Shown here one piece after another: positions 7,367 through 14,929 of a stretch of 22,188 bases of DNA (position 1 is its first letter; every line of letters starts with the position of its first letter). The stretch comes from an uncultured Haemophilus sp. (GTDB lineage: Bacteria > Pseudomonadota > Gammaproteobacteria > Enterobacterales > Pasteurellaceae): the NCBI GenBank assembly GCA_902481695.1, contig CABSXY010000006.1, positions 1 through 22,188 on the forward strand, given 5' to 3'. The notes beneath the pieces are model-generated. The model was given only the letters and a program-made list of their open reading frames with translations, made no database searches and was not told the origin of the DNA. The translations under genes and the position numbers were made by a program.

Positions 7367-8062
7367 GTGAATCAGCAACTTTCTTTACCTATTCATCAAA
7401 TTGATGATGAAACGCTTGAGAATTTTTATAGCGATAATAATGCATTATTGCTTAATTCTTTACGTCAAAACATGACTGATTTACAACAACAATTCTTCTA
7501 CCTTTGGGGCAGCCAAAGCGTTGGGAAAACCCATCTTTTGCGCGCACTTTGTAATGAATATATTCAGCAACAACGAAGTGTCATCTATGTCCCACTGAGT
7601 AAATCACAATATTTTTCCACGGCAGTTTTTGAGAATTTAGAACAGCAAGAACTGGTTTGCTTAGACGATTTGCAAACAATTATTGGAAATTCAGAATGGG
7701 AAATTGCCTTATTTGATCTTTTTAATCGCATTAAGGCTAATGGTAAAACCTTATTAGTTGTCAGTGCCGATCAATCTCCAACTGCCCTACCCGTTAAATT
7801 ACCGGATCTTGCTTCTCGCTTAAAATGGGGAGAAAGTTATCAATTGATTCCACTCAGCGATGAACAAAAATTTGCGGTATTGAAACAGAATGCCCATCAA
7901 CGAGGTATCATACTTTCAGATGATACTGCCAATTTTATATTCACGCGTTTAGATCGTGATATGGCAACACTAAAAGAAGCATTAGTAAAACTCGATAAAG
8001 CCTCACTACAAGCCAAACGAAATCTGACTATTCCTTTTGTGAAATCAATTTTAGGCTTATAA
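7367..8062 (+). CDS. hda: DnaA regulatory inactivator Hda
   Basis: Hda is a DnaA-like AAA+ protein that, bound to the DNA-loaded beta clamp, stimulates ATP hydrolysis by DnaA and so prevents re-initiation. Residues 4-9 (QLSLPI) form the clamp-binding motif, Walker A is GSQSVGKT at 48-55, and Walker B is VCLDD at 97-101. The 231 residues are close to the E. coli length. The start must be the GTG at 7367: an in-frame TAA lies just two codons upstream, and the next ATG (codon 36) would remove the clamp motif. No Shine-Dalgarno sequence is visible and the uraA terminator ends just before it, suggesting low expression. Confidence 0.96.
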   Translation: MNQQLSLPIHQIDDETLENFYSDNNALLLNSLRQNMTDLQQQFFYLWGSQSVGKTHLLRALCNEYIQQQRSVIYVPLSKSQYFSTAVFENLEQQELVCLDDLQTIIGNSEWEIALFDLFNRIKANGKTLLVVSADQSPTALPVKLPDLASRLKWGESYQLIPLSDEQKFAVLKQNAHQRGIILSDDTANFIFTRLDRDMATLKEALVKLDKASLQAKRNLTIPFVKSILGL

Positions 8063-8064
8063 AC

Positions 8065-8105
8065 AAGCAAAAAAATAACCGCACTTTTTCAAGCGCGGTT
8101 ATTGT
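8065..8105 (-). terminator. Hairpin terminator ending the ccm-tail genes (and after hda), containing a USS
   Basis: AATAACCGC (8074-8082) pairs with GCGGTTATT (8095-8103). Read on the minus strand the stem is followed by a run of seven T's, so it serves the lipoprotein gene at 8117 best. On the plus strand, after hda, the T run is short, so termination there may be weaker. Confidence 0.83.
8078..8086 (-). repeat. DNA uptake signal sequence inside a terminator
   Basis: A perfect ACCGCACTT forms part of the left stem and the loop of the hairpin. The opposite arm is a one-mismatch copy in inverse orientation (AGCGCGGT). Confidence 0.93.
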
Positions 8106-8116
8106 TTATCTATTTA

Positions 8117-8413
8117 TTACCAGCAATGGTGACAATAGCCAAATGCCGGCATAATGGCCACTGGATAACGAGAATAGCCTGTCATTTTTGGACGATGATC
8201 GCTTGCATTCACTTCATTTGGAACGCTATCTCTTTGTGCGACTCTCGCTTTTTCTCGAGCAGTAACAGTATTACCACTTGTTACTCGAGCATTATAATCT
8301 TGTACAGCATTCATATCATACGCAGCTGCGCCATTACCAATACTTGAAGCTTCCTGAGGTGCAGTACACGCAGTTAAAACAGCTAACGCTGCAATAGAGA
8401 TCAATTTTTTCAT
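8117..8413 (-). CDS. Unrecognised small lipoprotein
   Basis: The 98-residue product starts MKKLISIAALAVLTAC: two lysines, a hydrophobic core and a lipobox LTAC with the acylated cysteine at position 16. The mature part (about 83 residues) has no membrane segment and ends in a cysteine/histidine/tryptophan-rich tail, GYCHHCW. The residue after the lipid cysteine is threonine, not aspartate, so outer-membrane sorting is expected. AAGG lies 10 bases upstream of the ATG, inside the end of the preceding gene, which stops 5 bases before. It is the last gene before the terminator, so it is probably translated from the same message as the 8419 gene. I do not recognise a family. Confidence 0.83.
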   Translation of the reverse strand: MKKLISIAALAVLTACTAPQEASSIGNGAAAYDMNAVQDYNARVTSGNTVTAREKARVAQRDSVPNEVNASDHRPKMTGYSRYPVAIMPAFGYCHHCW

Positions 8414-8418
8414 AAATT

Positions 8419-9012
8419 TTACCTTTTGTTACAAACCACTTTATTAAGTGTTTCTCTGCCTTCTTTGATCCGTTCGTTCGCTTTTCTTCTAACATTCGGA
8501 TCTTCGTTATTTTCAATGTATTTCGCTACATTGGCATTCTTTATTGCATAAACAGGTACATACTGCGAAGTTTTTGTTTCGCCCTGTTTATAAATTGTCG
8601 CCCCTAAAACGCTTCCATAATATTCACTGGCATCATTTGGCTTAATGTAATAATTACTAGAATTTGTTACATCTACACCATCTGTGCTTTTAAAACCACT
8701 ACAGATTCCCGCGGGTGACAGAAACGTCGTTTTGGATGCCGCAACTTCGTTAAATTTATATACTTCAAATTCAACACTGTTAGCCAGCTCTTCCATATCT
8801 TTTTCAGATTTAGGATCTAAACTTCTTTGCCCTTTTCCATCAATATATTTCACTGTTTCAGAAATATTACTTTCAGAAACATTAACTGAAACATTATTTT
8901 CAGGTGTCTTCATTTTCGTTGCATATACAACACTACTACCTTCGGCTAAAACAGCTGATGATGCCAAAATACAAAATGAGTAAATCCCAATTTTTTTCTT
9001 AATATGACTCAT
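8419..9012 (-). CDS. Unrecognised exported (periplasmic) protein
   Basis: The 197-residue product from the ATG at 9012 begins MSHIKKKIGIYSFCILASSA and continues to a likely cleavage after AVLA, a good Sec signal peptide. An earlier in-frame ATG at 9060 would bury the signal and overlap yaeR by 26 bases, so I prefer 9012, although neither has an ideal ribosome site. The mature protein is polar, without further membrane spans, and has two cysteines, one in AGICSGFKS and one in VVCNKR at the C terminus, which could form a disulfide. The C-terminal 35 residues are highly charged and probably helical. It lies 22 bases after yaeR and 5 bases before the lipoprotein gene. Function unknown. Confidence 0.8.
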   Translation of the reverse strand: MSHIKKKIGIYSFCILASSAVLAEGSSVVYATKMKTPENNVSVNVSESNISETVKYIDGKGQRSLDPKSEKDMEELANSVEFEVYKFNEVAASKTTFLSPAGICSGFKSTDGVDVTNSSNYYIKPNDASEYYGSVLGATIYKQGETKTSQYVPVYAIKNANVAKYIENNEDPNVRRKANERIKEGRETLNKVVCNKR

Positions 9013-9034
9013 AATACTAATGCGATTCCCTAAG

Positions 9035-9433
9035 TTAATAATTGTTTTCGTATAATTCAATTGGTAAATAATCCGGGTCTCGGAAGAAAGTGTACTTCAT
9101 TCCGGTTAATTCATCAACCCGAATTGACTCACAAGAGACGCCTTTTTCTAAAAGATAAGCGACATATTCATCAATACTTTCTACTTTGAATGCTAAATGC
9201 CGTAAACCACAAGCTTCAGGATTTGTTACTCTTTGAGGCGGATTTGGAAATGAAAATAACTCAATTAGACTCCCATCAGGAAAACTTAAATCTAATTTAT
9301 AACTATCTCGTTCTGCCCGATAAGTTTCATTTAGCTGTTTCGCCCCTAAAATCTCCATATAAAAATACTTCGAACGTGCATAGTTCGAAGCAATAATCGC
9401 AATATGGTGAAAACCTAATAATTGAGGTTTCAT
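9035..9433 (-). CDS. VOC / glyoxalase-family metalloprotein, YaeR (GloA2) type
   Basis: The 132 residues form a single vicinal-oxygen-chelate unit closely resembling E. coli YaeR. Visible matches are HHIAIIASNYA at the start, IELFSFPNPPQR, PEACGLRHLAF and PIELYE at the end. Putative metal ligands are H9 or H10, E58, H79 and E126. Family members are glyoxalase I-like, but YaeR's substrate is not established, so the reaction is left open. The ATG overlaps the ccmI stop by one base (TAATG), implying translational coupling to the ccm operon. An association with cytochrome c maturation is otherwise unexplained. Confidence 0.92.
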   Translation of the reverse strand: MKPQLLGFHHIAIIASNYARSKYFYMEILGAKQLNETYRAERDSYKLDLSFPDGSLIELFSFPNPPQRVTNPEACGLRHLAFKVESIDEYVAYLLEKGVSCESIRVDELTGMKYTFFRDPDYLPIELYENNY

Positions 9434-10350
9434 TATTTCTCCGGTGTGATACTTTTTGCTTTTTCTTCTTCCTGTAAAGCGAGTGCATCACGTGCTGCAC
9501 GAATACTTTTCTCAAGCATTGGCACGCGAGGATCATCTGGCTCCAATAAGCGTAACATCATCGCCCAGGTTACTGCCGCCATTTTATAATCTTCACCTTC
9601 AAAATAACTGAAAGCAAGTAAACTTAATGCTTCAGGATTAGAATGATCTTGACGAATAATATCACGTAAAAGCTGGTTACCTCTGAGTTTATCTGTTTGA
9701 TCTTCAGAAGACATTAACATACGCGCATAAGAAAGCTTATAATCTAAATTATCCGGCTCAAGTTTATTCGCTTGTTGGTAACTATCAAAGGCTAATTTTC
9801 CATTACCTAAATTCATCCCTACCTGACCTAATAACCACCATTTTTTAGCATCCTTTGGTGTTTTTTGTAAATCCAAACGAAGTGCGGTCGAAAATTGCTG
9901 CATTTCTGCATCCGTCATTGGGTTTGTGTCTTCTTCTTTAATTCGTTCAAAGAAGTAAGGTAATTTTGCCAATGTTTTTTCCATCATATCCTCGGCTTTC
10001 CAAGATCCCAAAGGAAAATAAGCTCCTGCTGCAATAATGGCCAAACCTAATAAACCAGAAACAAACCATAACTTACCGTAATTTTTGGCATTATTATCGA
10101 TCGTTTGTGTTTCTTGTTGAGGAATATCTTCTAATAATGTCTTTTGTAGCTCTTGTTTAAGTTGTTCAACGTTCTCTACTAAGCCTTGCTGATTATCTTG
10201 CTCTATCTCTTTTAAGCGAGAAAAATACAGGGCTTTATTTAACTCATCACGCTTTTTATCTTCTTTTGCTTTAACAGAACGCAACAAGGGATAAAAACAA
10301 ATCAATGCCACCACTAAAGTGAGCACAATAATACTTAATGCAAAATTCAT
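9433..10350 (-). CDS. ccmI: Cytochrome c maturation protein CcmI (TPR apocytochrome chaperone)
   Basis: CcmI holds apocytochrome c and presents it to the CcmF/CcmH ligase. In E. coli this part is fused to CcmH; here it is a separate 305-residue gene. Two membrane helices (about 3-23 and 93-112) flank a charged, coiled-coil-prone cytoplasmic loop. TPR-like helices follow in the periplasm (about 160-250, including KLAFDSYQQANKLEPDNLDYKLSYARML split over two repeats). Start and stop overlap neighbours by one base on both sides (TAATG with ccmH upstream, TAATG with yaeR downstream). An uptake sequence encodes T-A-L within it. Confidence 0.94.
   Translation of the reverse strand: MNFALSIIVLTLVVALICFYPLLRSVKAKEDKKRDELNKALYFSRLKEIEQDNQQGLVENVEQLKQELQKTLLEDIPQQETQTIDNNAKNYGKLWFVSGLLGLAIIAAGAYFPLGSWKAEDMMEKTLAKLPYFFERIKEEDTNPMTDAEMQQFSTALRLDLQKTPKDAKKWWLLGQVGMNLGNGKLAFDSYQQANKLEPDNLDYKLSYARMLMSSEDQTDKLRGNQLLRDIIRQDHSNPEALSLLAFSYFEGEDYKMAAVTWAMMLRLLEPDDPRVPMLEKSIRAARDALALQEEEKAKSITPEK
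9880..9888 (+). repeat. DNA uptake signal sequence in ccmI
   Basis: Perfect AAGTGCGGT; on the coding strand it reads ACC GCA CTT (Thr-Ala-Leu). Confidence 0.92.
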
Positions 10351-10814
10351 TATTTATCCTTTTCTTTGAGTAAAGCCGATAAACGCGCATTCTCTTCGTC
10401 ATCTAAAATCGCGTCAGAATTGACCGCACTTGGGCTTTTCGATTTACGTTTAAATACAAATAAAATGCCAATCAACACTAATAAAATTGGAGCAATCCAT
10501 AATACGATTGTTGACGTCGTCATTGGTGGATCATAAGTCACAAAATTGCCATAACGTTGAATCATATAATCGACAACTTCACTTCGTTTTTTGCCTTCTT
10601 GCAATAATTCAAACACTTTGCCACGCATATCTACCGCAATGGTTGCATTCGAATCGGCAATATTGTTATTTTGACATTGTGGACAACGTAATTCTTGTGT
10701 TAATTGATGATAGTCCTTTTCTTGCTCTGGTGAAGCAAAATTCAATGCATCAATGGAAGCTGTCGCCGAGATACTCACAAAAAGTGCGGTTAAAAAAAGC
10801 CATGATTTTTTCAT
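10350..10814 (-). CDS. ccmH: Cytochrome c maturation protein CcmH (thiol reductase of heme ligation)
   Basis: CcmH reduces the CxxCH cysteines of apocytochrome c in the periplasm. The 154-residue protein has a signal peptide (MKKSWLFLTALFVSISATAS), the signature LRCPQCQNN at 42-50 with C44 and C47, and one C-terminal membrane helix (about 101-121) with a short charged tail. It lacks the CcmI extension found in E. coli CcmH, consistent with the separate downstream ccmI. One-base overlaps link it to ccmG and ccmI. Two uptake sequences lie inside, one within the signal peptide coding region. Confidence 0.96.
   Translation of the reverse strand: MKKSWLFLTALFVSISATASIDALNFASPEQEKDYHQLTQELRCPQCQNNNIADSNATIAVDMRGKVFELLQEGKKRSEVVDYMIQRYGNFVTYDPPMTTSTIVLWIAPILLVLIGILFVFKRKSKSPSAVNSDAILDDEENARLSALLKEKDK
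10423..10431 (-). repeat. DNA uptake signal sequence in ccmH (3' part)
   Basis: Perfect ACCGCACTT on the plus strand; the coding strand reads it as Ser-Ala-Val. Confidence 0.92.
10782..10790 (+). repeat. DNA uptake signal sequence in ccmH signal peptide
   Basis: Perfect AAGTGCGGT; read on the coding strand as Thr-Ala-Leu in the hydrophobic core of the signal peptide. Confidence 0.92.
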
Positions 10815-11359
10815 TATGGTTTCTCCGCGAGTTTGTCATAAATCGGTTTTAAGGTCTCAGTCCAAACGCGTTCATTCACATCACCCGCTAAGCGATAATG
10901 AATCACGCCTTTACCGTCCACGATAAATGTTTCCGGTGCACCATAAACCCCCAAATCTAATGCAAAAGAACCTTTTTCATCTTTAAGCACAAGACTATAA
11001 GGATTGCCTAAATCTTTTAGCCATTTTACAGCTTTTGGTGATTCATCTTTATAGTCGATACCAATGATTGTTACACCTTGTTTAGCCAATTGATTCAAGT
11101 ATTGATGCTCTGCATAACAAGTTGGACACCAAGTTGCCCACACATTTAAAAGAACCGGTTTACCTTGTTGGAAGATTTCATTACCGTAGGTTTTATTTTC
11201 CAATAAATCCGTTAATATTTTCTGTGGCACGGGTTTCCCCACAAGAGCAGATTCTAACGCTTTTGGGTCATCACCTTGTGCATTGCGTCCAAGCTGAACT
11301 AAAAATGCTGCAGCTACCGCAAGAAAAACAATAAGTGGGATAAGTAGTTTTTTATTCAT
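10814..11359 (-). CDS. ccmG: Cytochrome c biogenesis thioredoxin CcmG (DsbE)
   Basis: A membrane-anchored periplasmic thioredoxin that passes reductant towards apocytochrome c or CcmH. The 181 residues comprise an N-terminal anchor helix (about 5-22) and a thioredoxin fold with the active site WCPTC at 77-81, preceded by LLNVWAT. The conserved cis-proline region is GVYGAPETFIVDGKG. The stop overlaps the ccmH start by one base. Unlike the other junctions, there is a 52-base gap to ccmF upstream containing a GC-rich hairpin, and no clear Shine-Dalgarno sequence before the ATG. Confidence 0.97.
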   Translation of the reverse strand: MNKKLLIPLIVFLAVAAAFLVQLGRNAQGDDPKALESALVGKPVPQKILTDLLENKTYGNEIFQQGKPVLLNVWATWCPTCYAEHQYLNQLAKQGVTIIGIDYKDESPKAVKWLKDLGNPYSLVLKDEKGSFALDLGVYGAPETFIVDGKGVIHYRLAGDVNERVWTETLKPIYDKLAEKP

Positions 11360-11386
11360 AACACTATCAATTTCACATCTATTTCT

Positions 11387-11403
11387 AGGGGCAATACGCC
11401 CCT
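11387..11403 (-). other. GC-rich stem-loop between ccmF and ccmG
   Basis: AGGGGC (11387-11392) and GCCCCT (11398-11403) form a 6-bp stem with a 5-base loop in the only sizeable gap in the ccmD-I block. There is no T run downstream on the minus strand, so it is more likely an mRNA processing or stability element than a terminator. Confidence 0.55.
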
Positions 11404-11411
11404 TATTACAA

Positions 11412-13361
11412 TTAAGATTGTTTAACTAATCGACTAAAACGATAACGACGGTCAAACATACAGAGCAAGCCACCTAATGCCATAAACAATCCTCCAATCC
11501 AAATCCAACGGATAAACGGTTTATAGTAAAGGCGTAGCGCCCATGAGTTATCATCAATCTTTTCGCCCAAAGCAACATAAAGATCACGAGTAAAGCCCCA
11601 ATTAATTGCTGCTTCCGTCATTGGCATTTTACTGACGGTATAAAAACGTTTTTCAGCAAATAATGTTGCTTCCGGTTTACCTGCTTTTGAAATGTCGATT
11701 TGTGCTTTACCGCCCATATAGTTAGGTCCATTTGCATCACTCACGCCAGCAAATTTAAAGTCATAATTAGCAATCTGCACTGTATCGCCAACAGCCATTC
11801 GCACATCGCGTTCTACACTAAAGTTTTGGCTAAATACAATTCCCCAAACTGTCATCGCCACACCGAGGTGAGCCAAAATCATCCCCCAATGAGAACGGGA
11901 AAGTTTGGTAATACCTTTAAAGAAAGATTCACGGTGTGTTGCACGTTGTTTCATTTCATAAAGGCTTAATAACACAATAATGACGGACATCATGGTACCA
12001 AGCACAGCACTGACGGTGAGTTTATTTTGTAAGAAATACGGTAAAGCAAAACCTGCAATCGCCATCACAATGACACTCACAACAACCGGTGTACGAATTT
12101 CAGAGAACTGATCTCGACGCCATTTTACTAATGGCCCAATACCTAGTAATAAGGCAAATGGGGTCATAATAATCAGGAACATTTGATCAAAGAACGGCGC
12201 ACCGATCGAAATAGATCCCAAACCTAATTGTTTGTGAACTAATGGCAATAACGTCCCTAAGAACACCACACAAAGTGCGGTCATTAATAGGATGTTATTT
12301 AATAATAATAAGGTTTCACGAGAATAACGTTCCGCATTATCACGTGAACGAATTTGGTTGCCTTTATAAGCATACAAGGTTAACGAGCCACCTATCACTA
12401 CAACCAAATAAGCAAGAATATACAAACCACGTGTTGGATCTGAAGCAAAGGCGTGTACTGACACTAAGATACCGGAACGAACTAAGAATGTACCCAGTAA
12501 GCAAAGGGAGAACGCCAAAATCGCTAAAAGCACAGTCCAAGCTTTAAAAGAGCCACGTTTTTCAGTCACCGCTAAAGAGTGGATTAATGCGGTTCCTGCA
12601 AGCCAAGGCATTAAAGAAGAGTTTTCTACAGGATCCCAGAACCACCAGCCACCCCAGCCGAGCTCATAATACGCCCACCAAGAACCCAACACGATCCCAA
12701 GTGTTAAAAATACCCAAGCAGCCATCGTCCAAGGACGAGACCATCTTGCCCAAGCGGAGTCTAATTTCCCTGTCATTAATGAGGCGATCGCAAAGGCAAA
12801 AGCCACAGAAAAACCAACATATCCCATATAAAGTAATGGTGGGTGGAAAATTAAGCCCACATCTTGCAACATTGGATTGAGTTCTCTGCCATCTACTGGG
12901 AAGTCAGGGAATGTACGGGTAAACGGATTTGAGGTAAATAATACGAAGAGTAAAAAGCCGATGCTAATAATCCCCATAATACCTAATACACGAGCTACTG
13001 CTTCCTGTGGCAAGTGTTTGCTAAATAAGGCTACTGCAGCACCCCAAAGTGTTAATAACCAAATCCAAAGTAATAATGAGCCCTCATGTGAACCCCAAAC
13101 TGCAGATAAACGATAATAAATCGGCAAGCTGCTGTTAGAGTTATTTACCACATATTGCACACTAAAATCATTGACGGCAAAAAGGTAGAACAATGCAGCA
13201 AACGCAATGGTTAAAGTAAAAAATAAACCATAAGTCATTGGACGAGCCAATGACATAAGTTGAGGATGACCTTTTTCAGCTCCCCATAATGGGAGAATGG
13301 CTAAAAAGAATGAAACGGCAAGGCTTAAAGCAAGCGCATAATTTCCTAATTCAGCAATCAT
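11412..13361 (-). CDS. ccmF: Heme lyase CcmF
   Basis: CcmF takes heme from holo-CcmE and joins it to the reduced apocytochrome. The 649-residue polytopic membrane protein has the tryptophan-rich heme-handling motif WGGWWFWD at 236-243. All four functional histidines fall at the E. coli numbers: H173 (FHPPLL), H261 (ALIHSL), H303 (SVHAFA) and H491 (SRSHWG). A periplasmic domain lies near the C terminus (about 510-615), before the last helix. The ATG overlaps the ccmE stop by one base. An uptake sequence is embedded. Confidence 0.98.
   Translation of the reverse strand: MIAELGNYALALSLAVSFFLAILPLWGAEKGHPQLMSLARPMTYGLFFTLTIAFAALFYLFAVNDFSVQYVVNNSNSSLPIYYRLSAVWGSHEGSLLLWIWLLTLWGAAVALFSKHLPQEAVARVLGIMGIISIGFLLFVLFTSNPFTRTFPDFPVDGRELNPMLQDVGLIFHPPLLYMGYVGFSVAFAFAIASLMTGKLDSAWARWSRPWTMAAWVFLTLGIVLGSWWAYYELGWGGWWFWDPVENSSLMPWLAGTALIHSLAVTEKRGSFKAWTVLLAILAFSLCLLGTFLVRSGILVSVHAFASDPTRGLYILAYLVVVIGGSLTLYAYKGNQIRSRDNAERYSRETLLLLNNILLMTALCVVFLGTLLPLVHKQLGLGSISIGAPFFDQMFLIIMTPFALLLGIGPLVKWRRDQFSEIRTPVVVSVIVMAIAGFALPYFLQNKLTVSAVLGTMMSVIIVLLSLYEMKQRATHRESFFKGITKLSRSHWGMILAHLGVAMTVWGIVFSQNFSVERDVRMAVGDTVQIANYDFKFAGVSDANGPNYMGGKAQIDISKAGKPEATLFAEKRFYTVSKMPMTEAAINWGFTRDLYVALGEKIDDNSWALRLYYKPFIRWIWIGGLFMALGGLLCMFDRRYRFSRLVKQS
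12273..12281 (+). repeat. DNA uptake signal sequence in ccmF
   Basis: Perfect AAGTGCGGT; codes for Thr-Ala-Leu within a membrane helix on the opposite strand. Confidence 0.92.
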
Positions 13362-13891
13362 TAGCGACCTTCTTGCGATTTTTGCTGGGTTTCTTTATAA
13401 CGACGATCGGCTTCACTCTCGCCTTTTAGTTCTGCTCCCATTGGTTTATGCATTTTCTGCATTTTCTCGCCTAATTCTGGCGGCACATAATTTTCATCAT
13501 GCTTAGCAAGCACTTCTGTTGCTTCTAATAAGGTTGGTTCTTTTAACACACCTTGCGCAACAATACCCTGTCCCTCACGGAAAAGATCCGGCAAAATACC
13601 TTCGTACTCTACTGTAATTGATGGACCAATATCATTCACATCAAAGCGAACTTTGAGACTTTTCGGATCTCGACTAACAGAGCCTTCAACCACCATACCA
13701 CCAACACGAATACGTTGCCCAACTTCAGGTTTTTGATCAGGATTTCCGTCTTTCCCTTCTACAACTTCCGAAGGGGTATAAAATAAATCAATATTTTGGC
13801 GAAGCGCATAAAGCACCAAACCTGTTGCAATCGAAATACCTAAAATCACAAAGATGATGATCGAAAGTCTTGATTTACGTCTTGGATTCAT
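13361..13891 (-). CDS. ccmE: Heme chaperone CcmE
   Basis: CcmE binds heme covalently in the periplasm and delivers it to CcmF. The 176 residues have an N-terminal anchor helix (about 9-29), a beta-barrel OB-type domain, and the heme attachment site in AKHDENYVPPE, with H131 and Y135 (H130 and Y134 in E. coli). The C-terminal tail is long, charged and probably flexible. The start overlaps the end of ccmD by four bases (ATGA) and the stop overlaps ccmF by one base. Confidence 0.97.
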   Translation of the reverse strand: MNPRRKSRLSIIIFVILGISIATGLVLYALRQNIDLFYTPSEVVEGKDGNPDQKPEVGQRIRVGGMVVEGSVSRDPKSLKVRFDVNDIGPSITVEYEGILPDLFREGQGIVAQGVLKEPTLLEATEVLAKHDENYVPPELGEKMQKMHKPMGAELKGESEADRRYKETQQKSQEGR

Positions 13892-14091
13892 AGCGTATTT
13901 CCTTTATTTGCTTGGTTTAAACGGGCTTCACGTTGTTGCTCGCGTAACACTTCTTTTAACACCGCTTTACGCCCCTTGACGCTTTGTATCGCCAAAATGA
14001 TCATTGCCACGAGGCTAATGCCATAGGAAAGCCACACATAAAAACCGTAGCCTCCCATATTGATAAAATCACTCCAACTTTGGAAAAACAT
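13888..14091 (-). CDS. ccmD: Heme exporter subunit CcmD
   Basis: CcmD is a small helper of the CcmABC complex needed to release holo-CcmE. The 67-residue product has one membrane helix (about 16-37) and a positively charged cytoplasmic tail with GRKAVLKEVLREQQREARL, the usual layout. GGGAG precedes the ATG. The gene lies 29 bases after ccmC and overlaps ccmE by four bases. Confidence 0.93.
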   Translation of the reverse strand: MFFQSWSDFINMGGYGFYVWLSYGISLVAMIILAIQSVKGRKAVLKEVLREQQREARLNQANKGNTL

Positions 14092-14120
14092 TTTCCGCTC
14101 CCTAAAATAAAAATGAAAAA

Positions 14121-14861
14121 CTATTTTAGCTTACTTGCTAACTCTTTTACCCATGGGCGTTTGCTGTCTTCTTTTAGCAATTCAACGCGGTAACGCACGA
14201 GCGTAAACCAAATGGATAAAAATAAAAATCCAAAAATACATAAAATCAGTGGAATTAACATCGGCGTTGCAATAGACGGTTTTTCAAACTTCGTGATACT
14301 TGCCCCTTGGTGTAAGGTATTCCACCACTCTACGGAGAAGTGAATGATTGGTAAATTCACCACACCAACAATACACAAGATACCCGCTGATTTTGCGCCC
14401 ACAGCACGATCAGAAAATGCAGAATAAAGCGCTAATACACCGATATATAAGAAGAAAAGAATGAGCTCAGCAGTTAAACGCGCATCCCATACCCACCAAG
14501 TTCCCCACATTGGTTTGCCCCAAATTGCACCTGTTACCAAGGCAATAAAGGTAAACATTGCACCGATCGGTGCCATAGCTATCATTGAAAGATGAGCGGC
14601 TTTAATTTGCCAAACTAACGCAATAATGGCAGCCACAGCCATAGAACCATACACACCCATTGACCAAATCGCTGCCGGCACATGGACATACATAATTCGG
14701 AAACTATTGCCTTGCTGATAATCAGCAGGTGCGTAAGCTAAGCCCCACACGATGCCAACAGCCAATAATAAAACCGCAATCACACCAAAAAATGGACTTA
14801 ATTTGCCACATAAATGATATTGGGTTTCATGTTTTGCGTAAGGATGTAACCACTTCCACAT
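14121..14861 (-). CDS. ccmC: Heme transfer protein CcmC
   Basis: CcmC presents heme to CcmE on the periplasmic side of the membrane, together with the CcmAB ATPase. The 246-residue protein has six membrane helices, the tryptophan-rich motif WGTWWVWD at 119-126, and the heme ligands H60 (MYVHVP) and H184 (NTLHQG), both at the E. coli positions. It is separated from ccmB by 68 bases that contain an uptake sequence and from ccmD by 29 bases. Confidence 0.97.
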   Translation of the reverse strand: MWKWLHPYAKHETQYHLCGKLSPFFGVIAVLLLAVGIVWGLAYAPADYQQGNSFRIMYVHVPAAIWSMGVYGSMAVAAIIALVWQIKAAHLSMIAMAPIGAMFTFIALVTGAIWGKPMWGTWWVWDARLTAELILFFLYIGVLALYSAFSDRAVGAKSAGILCIVGVVNLPIIHFSVEWWNTLHQGASITKFEKPSIATPMLIPLILCIFGFLFLSIWFTLVRYRVELLKEDSKRPWVKELASKLK

Positions 14862-14905
14862 AAAAGATCCTTAATTCCAAAAAATAAAAAACAGTTAAAA
14901 ATCTG

Positions 14906-14914
14906 ACCGCACTT
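14906..14914 (-). repeat. DNA uptake signal sequence between ccmB and ccmC
   Basis: Perfect ACCGCACTT in the 68-base gap; no inverted copy nearby, so no terminator is formed here. Confidence 0.93.
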
Positions 14915-14929
14915 TCACCGTAATGATGA

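Noticed and set aside
9013..9060. Sixteen-codon extension of the periplasmic protein
   Set aside because: It would hide the signal peptide behind a polar leader and overlap the yaeR gene.
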